Assembly: GCF_051200825.1 (NCBI RefSeq)
Contig: NZ_CP195158.1
Location: 372,001-436,000 of the forward strand
DNA: 64,000 bases
Source of the DNA: Formosa sp030427735
GTDB lineage: Bacteria; Bacteroidota; Bacteroidia; Flavobacteriales; Flavobacteriaceae
Reading direction: 5' to 3'
Part shown: positions 34,646 through 42,450 of the stretch, one piece after another
Layout of the letters: every line of letters begins with the position of its first letter
Position numbering within the stretch: the stretch's first letter is position 1
Made by a program: the position numbers and the translations under genes
Notes under the pieces: generated by a model
What the model was told of the DNA's origin: nothing
What the model saw: the letters and a program-made list of their open reading frames with translations, nothing else
Databases searched by the model: none

Positions 34646-35263
34646 ATGTACGCAATTGTAGAGATAGCAGGGCAACAATTTAAAGTTGAAAAAGACCAAA
34701 AGGTATTTGTTCACCGTTTAGCATCAGAAGAAGGAGATGCAGTATCATTCGATAATGTATTACTTATTGGTGACGGTAACAATGTAACTGTAGGCGCCCC
34801 AGCTATAGACGGAGCACAAGTTAGTGCAAAAGTCTTAAAGCACCTTAAAGGTGATAAAGTTATTGTTTTCAAAAAGAAAAGACGTAAAGGTTACCGTGTT
34901 AAAAATGGTCACCGTCAAGCTCTTACTGAAATCGTAATTGAAAGTATTGCTGCTTCTGGTGCTAAAAAATCGGCTCCAGCTAAAAAAGCAAAAAAAGAAA
35001 CTGCTAAAGCAGATGATTTAAAGAAAATCGAAGGTGCAGGGCCTAAAGCCGCAGAAGCTTTAGTAAATGCAGGAATCGATACTTTTGCTAAAGTTGCTAA
35101 AACATCGCCAGAAAAATTAAGCGAAGTGTTAACTGAAGCAAGCTCAAGATTAGCTCATATAGTAACAGATACTTGGCCAAAACAAGCTGAGTTAGCTGCT
35201 GCTGGTAAATGGGATGAATTAAAAGCGTTACAAGACAAATTAGACGGTGGAATTGAAAAATAA
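34646..35263 (+). CDS. rplU: Ribosomal protein L21 with C-terminal extension
   Basis: 205 residues, twice the usual 103. Residues 1-103 are bL21 (MYAIVEIAGQQFKVEKDQKV, KKRRKGYRVKNGHRQ). After an Ala/Lys linker (AKKSAPAKKAKKETAKADDL) there is a helical domain of about 85 residues with KKIEGAGPKAAEALVNAGI, a helix-hairpin-helix-like word of DUF4332-type proteins. This extended L21 is common in Bacteroidota. The core binds 23S rRNA; the role of the extension is not known to me. It is co-transcribed with rpmA 43 bases downstream. Confidence 0.95.
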   Translation: MYAIVEIAGQQFKVEKDQKVFVHRLASEEGDAVSFDNVLLIGDGNNVTVGAPAIDGAQVSAKVLKHLKGDKVIVFKKKRRKGYRVKNGHRQALTEIVIESIAASGAKKSAPAKKAKKETAKADDLKKIEGAGPKAAEALVNAGIDTFAKVAKTSPEKLSEVLTEASSRLAHIVTDTWPKQAELAAAGKWDELKALQDKLDGGIEK

Positions 35264-35306
35264 TTTTTCTGTTTCATTATTATTAACAATATAAAACCTT
35301 AAGACA

Positions 35307-35567
35307 ATGGCTCATAAAAAAGGAGTAGGTAGTTCTAAGAACGGTAGAGAATCAGAATCGAAACGATTAGGCGTTAAGATTTTTGGTGGTCAAGCTGCAA
35401 TTGCAGGTAACATTATCGTTAGACAAAGAGGTAATACACACCACGCAGGTGAAAATGTGTACGCTGGTAAAGACCACACATTACACGCTAAAGTTGATGG
35501 TGTTGTTAAATTTACAAAGAAGAAAGACAACAAGTCTTATGTTTCTATAGTACCTTTCGAGGCTTAA
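35307..35567 (+). CDS. rpmA: Ribosomal protein L27
   Basis: 86 residues. The N-terminus MAHKKGVGSSKNGRESESKR lacks the cleavable leader found in Firmicutes L27. The core GNIIVRQRGNTHHAGENVY and GVVKFTKKKDNKSYVS match bL27, whose N-terminal tail reaches the peptidyl-transferase centre. It is the second gene of the rplU operon and is followed by a terminator. Confidence 0.97.
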   Translation: MAHKKGVGSSKNGRESESKRLGVKIFGGQAAIAGNIIVRQRGNTHHAGENVYAGKDHTLHAKVDGVVKFTKKKDNKSYVSIVPFEA

Positions 35568-35588
35568 GAAACAGTTATTTTAGAATAT

Positions 35589-35619
35589 AAAAGTCCTTGC
35601 ATTTTTGTAAGGACTTTTT
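35589..35619 (+). terminator. Intrinsic terminator of rplU-rpmA
   Basis: AAAAGTCCTTGC (35589-35600) pairs with GTAAGGACTTTT (35607-35618) with one G-T wobble, followed by T. Confidence 0.85.
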
Positions 35620-35729
35620 GTGTTTCCAGAAGGTTCGAATCTTTAAATGGTCTAAAATAGCACTACGACAAAGAAATAAAGTCTCTAGGATAATTTAGAT
35701 TCCATAAGGCTAAGCGGAAACTCAATACT

Positions 35730-35774
35730 AAAAAGAACCCCTTTAAGGTTTAATACTTAAAGGGGTTCTTTTTT
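35730..35774. terminator. Bidirectional terminator between rpmA and ahcY
   Basis: A perfect 18-bp inverted repeat (35730-35747, core AGAACCCCTTTAAG, complement 35756-35773) with an 8-base loop; T runs on both strands. Confidence 0.88.
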
Positions 35775-35834
35775 AAAGTAGTCTCTAAACTCCAGATTCT
35801 AGTATCTCAATACTTAACATCTAACTACTAAAAC

Positions 35835-37151
35835 CTAGTATCTATAATATTCTGGTTTAAATGGTCCTTCTACAGTTACACCAATATATTCGGCCTGGTC
35901 TTGTTTTAATTCAGTGAGTTCCACACCAATTTTTTCTAAATGCAGTTTAGCAACTTTTTCATCTAAATGTTTTGGTAGCATATATACTTTATTCTCGTAG
36001 GCATCTTTGTTGGTCCAAAGTTCTATTTGTGCTAAGGTTTGATTGGTGAACGAGTTACTCATTACAAAGCTTGGGTGCCCGGTAGCGCAGCCTAAGTTTA
36101 CTAAACGGCCTTGTGCTAAAATAATAACGTCTTTACCGTTAATAGTGTATTTATCAACTTGTGGTTTAATAACATTTTTAGTGTTGCCGTAATTTTTATT
36201 TAACCAAGCCATATCGATTTCGTTATCGAAGTGACCGATGTTACAAACTATGGTTTTATCTTTCATGGCTTCAAAATGTTCGCCACGAACAATATCTTTA
36301 TTTCCTGTAGTGGTAATTACAATATCGGCTTTACCTACAACCGTTTCTAAACGTTTTACTTCATATCCGTCCATAGCTGCTTGTAGGGCGCATATCGGAT
36401 CGATTTCGGTTACGGTTACAATACTTCCAGCACCTCTAAACGAAGCGGCTGTACCTTTACCAACATCGCCATAACCACAAACGACTACGCGTTTACCAGC
36501 AAGCATAACATCGGTTGCACGACGAATAGCATCTACAGCGCTTTCGCGACAGCCATATTTGTTATCGAATTTAGACTTGGTTACAGAGTCGTTTACGTTA
36601 ATTGCTGGCATAGGAAGTGTGCCTTTTTGCATACGCTCGTATAAACGATGTACTCCAGTAGTGGTTTCTTCACTTAGTCCATTAATACCTTCTACTAATT
36701 CTGGGTAACGGTCTAGAACCATATTGGTAAGGTCTCCACCATCATCTAAAATCATATTTAAAGGTTTTCTGTCTTCACCAAAAAATAGTGTTTGCTCTAT
36801 ACACCAGTCAAATTCCTCTTCGGTCATGTCTTTCCATGCATAAACAGCAGTTCCTGCAGCAGCAATTGCAGCAGCGGCTTGGTCTTGAGTAGAGAAAATG
36901 TTACAAGAACTCCAAGTTACTTCGGCTCCTAAGGCTTGTAAAGTTTCAATCAATACTGCGGTTTGGATGGTCATGTGTAAACATCCTGCAATTCTAGCGC
37001 CTTTTAATGGCTGACTGTCTTTGTATTCTTCGCGTAAGCTCATTAAGCCTGGCATTTCTGCTTCGGCTAATTCAATTTCCTTTCTTCCCCAATCGGCTAG
37101 CGAAAGATCTTTTACTTTATTTGGTAGGTAACCAACAGTTTTTGTATCCAT
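35835..37151 (-). CDS. ahcY: Adenosylhomocysteinase
   Basis: 438 residues. Substrate-binding GCLHMTIQTAVLIETL, the NAD loop CGYGDVGKGTAASFRGAG, NIGHFDNEIDM and the C-terminal KPEYYRY are all conserved. The enzyme hydrolyses S-adenosylhomocysteine to adenosine and homocysteine using bound NAD, closing the methyl cycle. The length fits the bacterial form without the long insertion. Transcription probably starts from a -7 box at 37282-37275, giving a leader of about 120 bases in which I see no riboswitch. Confidence 0.97.
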   Translation of the reverse strand: MDTKTVGYLPNKVKDLSLADWGRKEIELAEAEMPGLMSLREEYKDSQPLKGARIAGCLHMTIQTAVLIETLQALGAEVTWSSCNIFSTQDQAAAAIAAAGTAVYAWKDMTEEEFDWCIEQTLFFGEDRKPLNMILDDGGDLTNMVLDRYPELVEGINGLSEETTTGVHRLYERMQKGTLPMPAINVNDSVTKSKFDNKYGCRESAVDAIRRATDVMLAGKRVVVCGYGDVGKGTAASFRGAGSIVTVTEIDPICALQAAMDGYEVKRLETVVGKADIVITTTGNKDIVRGEHFEAMKDKTIVCNIGHFDNEIDMAWLNKNYGNTKNVIKPQVDKYTINGKDVIILAQGRLVNLGCATGHPSFVMSNSFTNQTLAQIELWTNKDAYENKVYMLPKHLDEKVAKLHLEKIGVELTELKQDQAEYIGVTVEGPFKPEYYRY

Positions 37152-37274
37152 GTTTTGTTATTTTCTAAAGGTTTATGGCTTTACAACTTTGATATTAGCA
37201 GTTAATTTAGTTAAATTCGCTATAAAAAAATTGTATTTCATATTAAGCCTTAATGTTTTTGCTTAAAGCGAGTG

Positions 37275-37282
37275 CAAAGATA
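37275..37282 (-). promoter_or_regulatory. Putative -7 box of ahcY
   Basis: The minus strand reads TATCTTTG (TAnnTTTG), about 124 bases before the ahcY ATG. The divergent phosphopantetheinyl transferase gene starts 24 bases away. Confidence 0.45.
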
Positions 37283-37305
37283 ACCAATAACTTTCAAAAA
37301 AGTAA

Positions 37306-37932
37306 ATGCCTCTTTATAAAACCATTACTCCAAATTTAGGAACTACAGTTAGAATTTGGAAGATTACAGAGTCGTACACTGATTTGTTTCAGGAAGTTAA
37401 TTTAAAGCCCGAAAGTTTAAATCGGGTTTTGGGTATGAAAAGTGAGTTGCACCAACGCGGTTTTTTAAGCGTGAGAAAGCTTTTGGATTTATTTGGGTAT
37501 AACGATTTCGACTTGTATTACGACCATAATGGGAAGCCACATTTAAAAGATGGTAAGCATATTTCTATTACACATTCTTTTACATTTTCGGCTGTTATTG
37601 TTAGTGATGAGGAGGTTGGGATAGATATTGAAAAGCAACGGGATAAAATAGGGTTAATTGCGCGTAAGTTTATAGATTTTGAATTCGATTTCTTAAATCC
37701 CGATCATGAAGATTATGTAAGAATGCTAACTGTAATTTGGGGAGCTAAAGAAGCGCTTTACAAGTTATTTGCCACGCCTGGATTGAGTTTTCACGATCAT
37801 ATTTTTGTAATTCCTTTTTCGTTGCAGGAACGAAATACAATAGCTTGGATTGATTATAAAACCAACAAGTGTCGTTACCAAGTTCGGTATTTAGAATTCG
37901 AGGACTTTACTTGTGTTTATACTATAGCCTAA
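37306..37932 (+). CDS. 4'-phosphopantetheinyl transferase superfamily protein
   Basis: 208 residues. Magnesium and CoA-binding motifs are VGIDIEKQRDK and WGAKEALYKLF, with the ITHSF word before. The superfamily transfers phosphopantetheine from CoA to acyl or peptidyl carrier proteins in the cytoplasm. The Sfp/AcpS subtype cannot be decided by eye, though the length is closer to Sfp-like. Its stop codon overlaps the ATG of the next gene by one base, so it is translationally coupled to the prenylglyceryl-phosphate synthase. Confidence 0.9.
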   Translation: MPLYKTITPNLGTTVRIWKITESYTDLFQEVNLKPESLNRVLGMKSELHQRGFLSVRKLLDLFGYNDFDLYYDHNGKPHLKDGKHISITHSFTFSAVIVSDEEVGIDIEKQRDKIGLIARKFIDFEFDFLNPDHEDYVRMLTVIWGAKEALYKLFATPGLSFHDHIFVIPFSLQERNTIAWIDYKTNKCRYQVRYLEFEDFTCVYTIA

Positions 37933-38660
37933 TGAAAAATGTACTAAATAATATCCTTCATAATATTTTTATCAATAAAAAACAGCTCGCTATTTTAATC
38001 GATCCCGAAAAAATGGAACTGGATAGCGTAAAACCTTTTATAAAAAAAGTAAATCGTTCTGTAGCTAGTTATATTTTTGTAGGAGGGAGTACAGTGCCAG
38101 AAGACCTTACCGAACCATTGGTTCTAGAAATAAAAAAGCATACCACCTTGCCTGTAATTTTATTTCCTGGCGATGTGGCTCAAATTACAAATGCAGCAAA
38201 TGCCTTGTTGTTTTTATCGCTAATGTCTGGTAGAAATCCAGAGTATTTAATAGGAAAGCACGTGCAGGCCATACCGTATTTAAAAGAAACCAGCTTAGAG
38301 GTTATTCCTACAGGATATTTATTGATTGAAAACGGAGTTAAAACTACGGTGCAGGAAGTTACCGAAACCATACCCATGTCTACCAAAGAAATAGATACGA
38401 TAGTAAATACCGCTTTGGCAGGCGAACTTTTAGGCATGCGTTTAATGTATCTAGAGGCTGGTAGTGGTGCGCAACAGCCAGTATCTACCGAAGTAATAAG
38501 TGCTGTAAAGCACGAACTAACTATTCCATTAATAGTCGGCGGGGGAATAAAGACCAAAATACAGTTAGACGATGCATTTAGGGCAGGGGCTAACATGGTA
38601 GTTATTGGATCGGCTATCGAAGAGAATGAAGATTTCTTATACGAATTAAGACGCTGGTAG
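37932..38660 (+). CDS. Geranylgeranylglyceryl/heptaprenylglyceryl phosphate synthase family (GGGPS/PcrB)
   Basis: 242 residues from ATG 37932; a longer in-frame ORF from 37869 lies inside the upstream gene. TIM-barrel landmarks are ILIDPEKMELD, VGGSTVPED, SGRNPEYLIGKH, YLEAGSGAQQPV and VGGGIKT followed by GSAIEEN. The family forms the first ether bond between sn-glycerol-1-phosphate and a polyprenyl diphosphate, as in archaeal membrane lipids. Bacteroidota members belong to a group known to have GGGPS activity; the lipid made in the cell is not established for this organism. Confidence 0.92.
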   Translation: MKNVLNNILHNIFINKKQLAILIDPEKMELDSVKPFIKKVNRSVASYIFVGGSTVPEDLTEPLVLEIKKHTTLPVILFPGDVAQITNAANALLFLSLMSGRNPEYLIGKHVQAIPYLKETSLEVIPTGYLLIENGVKTTVQEVTETIPMSTKEIDTIVNTALAGELLGMRLMYLEAGSGAQQPVSTEVISAVKHELTIPLIVGGGIKTKIQLDDAFRAGANMVVIGSAIEENEDFLYELRRW

Positions 38661-38764
38661 ATTAAAATAATTCAAATTTCACCCTCGAAAGATTGAAATC
38701 ATTAGTATTTTTGGAAAGCAACGCTTAAAAAAGTTGTTTGCCAATTAATACAAATAGAAGCCTT

Positions 38765-39025
38765 ATGAAAATTTCTGTGGAACTAACCTTAACACCACTT
38801 CAAGACGATTTTGAAACACCAATCAAAACGTTTATAAAACAATTACGAGCATCAGAATTTACTGTGTTAGAAAACCCGTTAAGTACACAAGTTTATGGCG
38901 ATTACGATGCTGTAATGCCTTTTTTAACCGAAACCATCAAAACTTCTTTTTCACAATTAGATCATGTTTTGGTAAATATGAAGGTTGTAAAAAGCGACAG
39001 AAGCGATTATGCAGCAGATTTTTGA
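38765..39025 (+). CDS. Thiamine-binding protein (YkoF/MTH1187 family)
   Basis: 86 residues from ATG 38765; an earlier in-frame start at 38738 is less likely. The fold is the ferredoxin-like thiamine-binding domain: KISVELTLTPLQDDFETPIK, LENPLSTQVYGDYDAVM and the Ser/Asn-rich second half. Members bind thiamine or its pyrimidine in the cytoplasm. It overlaps the start of the transporter gene by 17 bases and leads a tight gene run with a TPP riboswitch-controlled receptor further on, supporting a role in thiamine salvage. Confidence 0.8.
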   Translation: MKISVELTLTPLQDDFETPIKTFIKQLRASEFTVLENPLSTQVYGDYDAVMPFLTETIKTSFSQLDHVLVNMKVVKSDRSDYAADF

Positions 39026-39641
39026 TTTTTTTATAGAGCCCTATAAAAGTACACCAGCATTATATATTGTTTTAGAGACTGTAGCATTTGTTTTTGGCGT
39101 GTTAAGTGTGTATTACGCTAAAAAAGAAAACATTTTAGTTTATCCTACAGGTTTGGTTGCAACCACCATTACAGTATTTTTATTATACAAAGCAGGCTAT
39201 TTTGGCGATATGTTAATGAATGTGTATTACTCGATTATGAGTATTTATGGTTGGTGGAATTGGTCCAGAAAAAAAGGCGACGAATATATTGTACCCATAT
39301 CCAGAACCAATACAAAAGAAAAAATAATAGGTGTAATAATGTGTCTTGCTACTATGGTAGTCACTTATCTGGTTTATAAAGGCGCTGGCTATACCATAGC
39401 AATTACAAACTATATAGACATATTTACTTCGGGTATTTTTTTTACAGCCATGTGGTATATGGCCAATAAGAAAATAGAAAACTGGACACTTTGGATTTTT
39501 GCAGATATTATTACCGTACCATTATACGCTTACCGCGGATTGGGTATTTTATCTGTTCAATACATAATCTTTACTATATTAGCAATACAAGGCTATCGCG
39601 AATGGAAACAGAGCTTAAACAAGAGCAGTCAGATTGTGTAA
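39009..39641 (+). CDS. pnuT: PnuC-family transporter, probable thiamine transporter PnuT
   Basis: 210 residues. Seven to eight hydrophobic helices with the PnuC core (YSIMSIYGWWNWSRKKGDEY, the W-x-W region that contacts ligand in PnuC; ADIITVPLYAYRGLGILS at the end). PnuT proteins are PnuC homologues that carry thiamine rather than nicotinamide riboside and cluster with a TonB receptor under TPP riboswitch control in Bacteroidota. Context with a thiamine-binding protein and the riboswitch receptor favours thiamine. It overlaps both neighbours. Confidence 0.85.
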   Translation: MQQIFDFFIEPYKSTPALYIVLETVAFVFGVLSVYYAKKENILVYPTGLVATTITVFLLYKAGYFGDMLMNVYYSIMSIYGWWNWSRKKGDEYIVPISRTNTKEKIIGVIMCLATMVVTYLVYKGAGYTIAITNYIDIFTSGIFFTAMWYMANKKIENWTLWIFADIITVPLYAYRGLGILSVQYIIFTILAIQGYREWKQSLNKSSQIV

Positions 39642-40162
39642 AAGTAGTGTTGTTTGGTCCGGAATCAACTGGAAAAACGGTGTTGGCTAAACAGCTGGCG
39701 ACGCATTATAATACGCTTTTTGTGCCGGAATTTTCTAGAATATATGCCGAAAAAAAATTAGAAGCCAACCAATTGCTTAGCGAAAACGATGTGTTGCCTA
39801 TTGCAAAAGGACAAATACTTCTAGAAAATACATTCGCTAAACAAGCTGAAAAAGTGTTAATTTGCGATACCGATTTGTTAGAAACAAAAGTATACGCAGA
39901 AGCTTATTACAAAGGGTTTTCCGATGTGGCGTTAACAAAATATGCTTCAGAAAATACATATCATTTATATCTGTTAACTTATATAGATGTGCCATGGGAA
40001 GCCGATAAGGTAAGGGATAAACCTAACGACAGAGAAACTATGTTCAATGCTTTTAAATCGGCTTTAAATCAATACAATAAACCCCATGTTTTGCTAAAAG
40101 GAACGTTCGAGGAGCGCTTTAACCTTGCGGTAAAACATATCGATAAAATATTAAAAAATTAA
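39602..40162 (+). CDS. NadR-like P-loop kinase (AAA_28), possible thiamine or nicotinamide riboside kinase
   Basis: 186 residues from ATG 39602; the longer ORF from 39491 lies inside the transporter gene. The Walker A is VLFGPESTGKTVLAKQLA, a Walker B-like ICDTDLLETK follows, and IDVPWEADKVRDKPNDRE resembles the RNK-domain signature of NadR. NadR-like kinases phosphorylate a vitamin precursor after transport. The position between a PnuT-type transporter and the rest of a thiamine locus suggests thiamine as substrate, trapping it inside the cell; nicotinamide riboside remains an alternative. Confidence 0.82.
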   Translation: METELKQEQSDCVKVVLFGPESTGKTVLAKQLATHYNTLFVPEFSRIYAEKKLEANQLLSENDVLPIAKGQILLENTFAKQAEKVLICDTDLLETKVYAEAYYKGFSDVALTKYASENTYHLYLLTYIDVPWEADKVRDKPNDRETMFNAFKSALNQYNKPHVLLKGTFEERFNLAVKHIDKILKN

Positions 40163-40164
40163 TC

Positions 40165-41718
40165 ATGAATTTTTCAGAACAAGACTTAAAACAAATTGAC
40201 AATAAAGGTTTAACTTTAAAAAAGATAGATCAGCAAATTAATCAGTTTAGAGACGGTATTCCATTTGTTAAATTGGCTTCGGCGGCTACCATATCTCATG
40301 GTATTTTAAAATTAACAGAAGCTGATAGAAAATATTACGGCGCTATTTACGACGATAAGCGAGATAGTTTAAATGTTGTGAAATTTGTGCCTGCATCTGG
40401 TGCAGCAACCAGAATGTTTAAAACGCTATTTAATTATGTAAATAATCATAATCCAGATGGCGACGAATCTTTAAACTCTTACATAAATAAACACAAAGAT
40501 CTAGATTTATCGCTGTTTCTGGTAGGTTTAGAAAAATTACCATTCTACGATTTGGTAATGGAGGAAATCCATAAGGCTTATCCAGATTACAAGACCTATG
40601 ATGGCGACAAGCAAAAATGGTTGTTTGTAAAAACAATGTTAGACGAAAAGCACCTAAATTATGGGTCTTACCCAAAAGGTTTGTTGCCGTTTCATAAGTA
40701 TAACGAGCGTATTACAACAGCTTTCGAAGAGCATTTGTTCGAATCGGCTTTATATGCTTCAACTAATAAAACTGCAAATCTACATTTTACAATTTCCGAA
40801 GTGCATAACCATAAATTCGATGCCGAGTTTAAGCGTATTGAAGAATTGGTAGAAGCGGCTACAAAAACAGCATTTAATATTTCCTTTTCTTATCAAAAAC
40901 AATCTACAGATACCATAGCGCTAACGCCAGAATACGAGCCGTTTAGAGAAGACGATGGCAGTTTGTTGTTTAGACCTTCTGGGCATGGGGCGTTAATAGA
41001 GAATTTAAACGATCTGGATGCCGATGTTATTTTTATTCAAAATATAGATAATGTGGTGGTTTCAGAATTAAAAACCAGTATTGTTGCGTATAAAAAAATG
41101 TTGGCTGGAGTTTTGCTTGATCGCCAGGAGCAAGCTTTTAAGTATTTAAACGATTTAGATGAAGGAAATTTAAAGGAAAACGAACTGATAGAAGTTGCGG
41201 AGTTTTTAGCTCAGAAATTGAATGTTGATATCTCAGAAGAATTCGAAAAATATTCATTAAAATATCAGATAGAATACTTAAAAGAAAAATTGAATAGACC
41301 AATTCGCGTGTGTGGAATGGTTAAAAATGAAGGCGAACCAGGTGGAGGGCCATTTTGGGTGCTCGATCACAGAGGTAACGAATCGTTACAAATTGTAGAG
41401 TCTGCGCAAATCGACAAAAAGAACAAAGTTCAGAAAGAAATTTTAGGAAACGCAACACATTTTAACCCGGTGGATTTAGTTTGTGGGACTAAAAATTACA
41501 AAGGCGAAGGGTTCGATTTGTTGAAATACGTTGACCCTAATACCGGATTTATTACACAAAAAACGAAAGCAGGGCAAGAACTTTTGGCATTGGAGTTACC
41601 TGGATTGTGGAATGGCTCTATGGCTAATTGGAATACTATTTTTGTAGAAGTGCCACTTAAAACATTTAACCCTGTAAAAACGGTAACCGATTTATTAAAA
41701 CCGGCTCACCAAATATAA
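40165..41718 (+). CDS. DUF4301 family protein
   Basis: 517 residues, no signal peptide or transmembrane helix, hence cytoplasmic. The conserved N-terminal word VKFVPASGAATRMFKTLF resembles the glycine-rich signature of sugar-phosphate or GT-A nucleotidyltransferases (GGxGTRM-like), and a second patch is CGMVKNEGEPGGGPFWVLDH. The family is unassigned. It begins 2 bases after the NadR-like kinase and ends 1 base before the ArfB-like gene, so it is in the same transcript. A role in nucleotide-linked vitamin metabolism is a hypothesis only. Confidence 0.85.
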   Translation: MNFSEQDLKQIDNKGLTLKKIDQQINQFRDGIPFVKLASAATISHGILKLTEADRKYYGAIYDDKRDSLNVVKFVPASGAATRMFKTLFNYVNNHNPDGDESLNSYINKHKDLDLSLFLVGLEKLPFYDLVMEEIHKAYPDYKTYDGDKQKWLFVKTMLDEKHLNYGSYPKGLLPFHKYNERITTAFEEHLFESALYASTNKTANLHFTISEVHNHKFDAEFKRIEELVEAATKTAFNISFSYQKQSTDTIALTPEYEPFREDDGSLLFRPSGHGALIENLNDLDADVIFIQNIDNVVVSELKTSIVAYKKMLAGVLLDRQEQAFKYLNDLDEGNLKENELIEVAEFLAQKLNVDISEEFEKYSLKYQIEYLKEKLNRPIRVCGMVKNEGEPGGGPFWVLDHRGNESLQIVESAQIDKKNKVQKEILGNATHFNPVDLVCGTKNYKGEGFDLLKYVDPNTGFITQKTKAGQELLALELPGLWNGSMANWNTIFVEVPLKTFNPVKTVTDLLKPAHQI

Positions 41719-41719
41719 T

Positions 41720-42127
41720 ATGCTAGATGAAAACCAACTGATTTCGGAATTAGAATTTAAAGCCATAAGAAGTTCTGGTGCTGGAGGGCAGCATGTAAAT
41801 AAAGTAGCTTCTAAAGTGGTGCTAAGTTTTAATATTCCGGAATCGGCGGTTTTAAGTCAGGTCGAAAAAGAGCGTCTTATTCAAAATTTAAAATCCAGAT
41901 TAACGCAACAACAAGTGTTGGTTTTGCACTGCGACGATTCTAGAAGTCAGCATGCCAATAAAAAGTTGGTTATAAATAGGTTTATGGCACTGCTTCAGGA
42001 GGCATTAAAAGTTCAAAAAAAACGAAAGCCCACAAAAATTCCAAAGTCGGTTATCAAAAAAAGACTTAAGAGTAAGCGTTTGCGTTCCGATATTAAATCT
42101 ACCCGCCGAAAACCTAATATCGAATAA
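41720..42127 (+). CDS. arfB: ArfB-like peptidyl-tRNA hydrolase (alternative ribosome rescue)
   Basis: 135 residues. The catalytic GGQ motif is in RSSGAGGQHVNKVASKV, followed by LSRLTQQQ-like helices and a strongly basic C-terminal tail (about 105-135, KSVIKKRLKSKRLRSDIK) that enters the empty mRNA channel of stalled ribosomes. The family releases nascent chains from ribosomes without a stop codon. It is last in the run begun by the thiamine genes, with no obvious functional link to them. Confidence 0.92.
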   Translation: MLDENQLISELEFKAIRSSGAGGQHVNKVASKVVLSFNIPESAVLSQVEKERLIQNLKSRLTQQQVLVLHCDDSRSQHANKKLVINRFMALLQEALKVQKKRKPTKIPKSVIKKRLKSKRLRSDIKSTRRKPNIE

Positions 42128-42190
42128 TGTTTTCAGACTTTTTAATAGTCGATTGTTAGTTTAAAGTTAAGTTATATTAATAAATGTTGC

Positions 42191-42198
42191 TACCTTTG
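42191..42198 (+). promoter_or_regulatory. -7 box driving the TPP riboswitch transcript
   Basis: TACCTTTG matches TAnnTTTG and lies about 15-20 bases upstream of the first riboswitch stem. Confidence 0.6.
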
Positions 42199-42212
42199 CA
42201 GCGTTCTCAATA

Positions 42213-42347
42213 AAGGGGTGCTAAAACAGTTAAAAGTAAACACCGTAGGTAGATATAGTTTAAATAATGTCTGCAATGTTTAACGTTTAATTTGTAAAGC
42301 TGAGATCATACCCGTAGAACCTAGAACAGGTAATGCTGTTTAGGGAA
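42213..42347 (+). promoter_or_regulatory. TPP riboswitch
   Basis: The conserved thi-box words appear in order: GGGGTGCTAAAA at 42215-42226, GCTGAGATCATACCCGTAGA around 42299-42317, AACCTAGAACAGGTAATGCT around 42319-42336, then TTTAGGGAAA. The CUGAGA and ACCCG-GAACCU blocks are diagnostic for the pyrimidine- and pyrophosphate-sensing helices. It controls the TonB-dependent receptor that starts about 100 bases downstream. No classic terminator follows: ACAACC (42351) can pair with GGTTGT (42383-42388), but no U run follows, so translational control is more likely. Confidence 0.9.
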
Positions 42348-42450
42348 AATACAACCTAATGGGGAAGAGTAATCTGTGTAGGGTTGTAAAATAATCAATT
42401 AATAATTTTAGGATAAGGACCTCTTTTTATTCGATATAATCGTATTTCGA

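Larger units (their letters stand above)
42128..42450 (+). other. 323-base non-coding region holding promoter and TPP riboswitch leader
   Basis: The region contains the -7 box, the aptamer and the expression platform. Just before the ATG, ATTCGA (42429-42434) can pair with TCGAAT (42447-42452), burying the start codon. No ORF is present. Confidence 0.7.

Noticed and set aside
35776..35834. Short TCTAGTATCT-type words downstream of ahcY
   Set aside because: Low-complexity AT-rich sequence; too short to call a repeat element.
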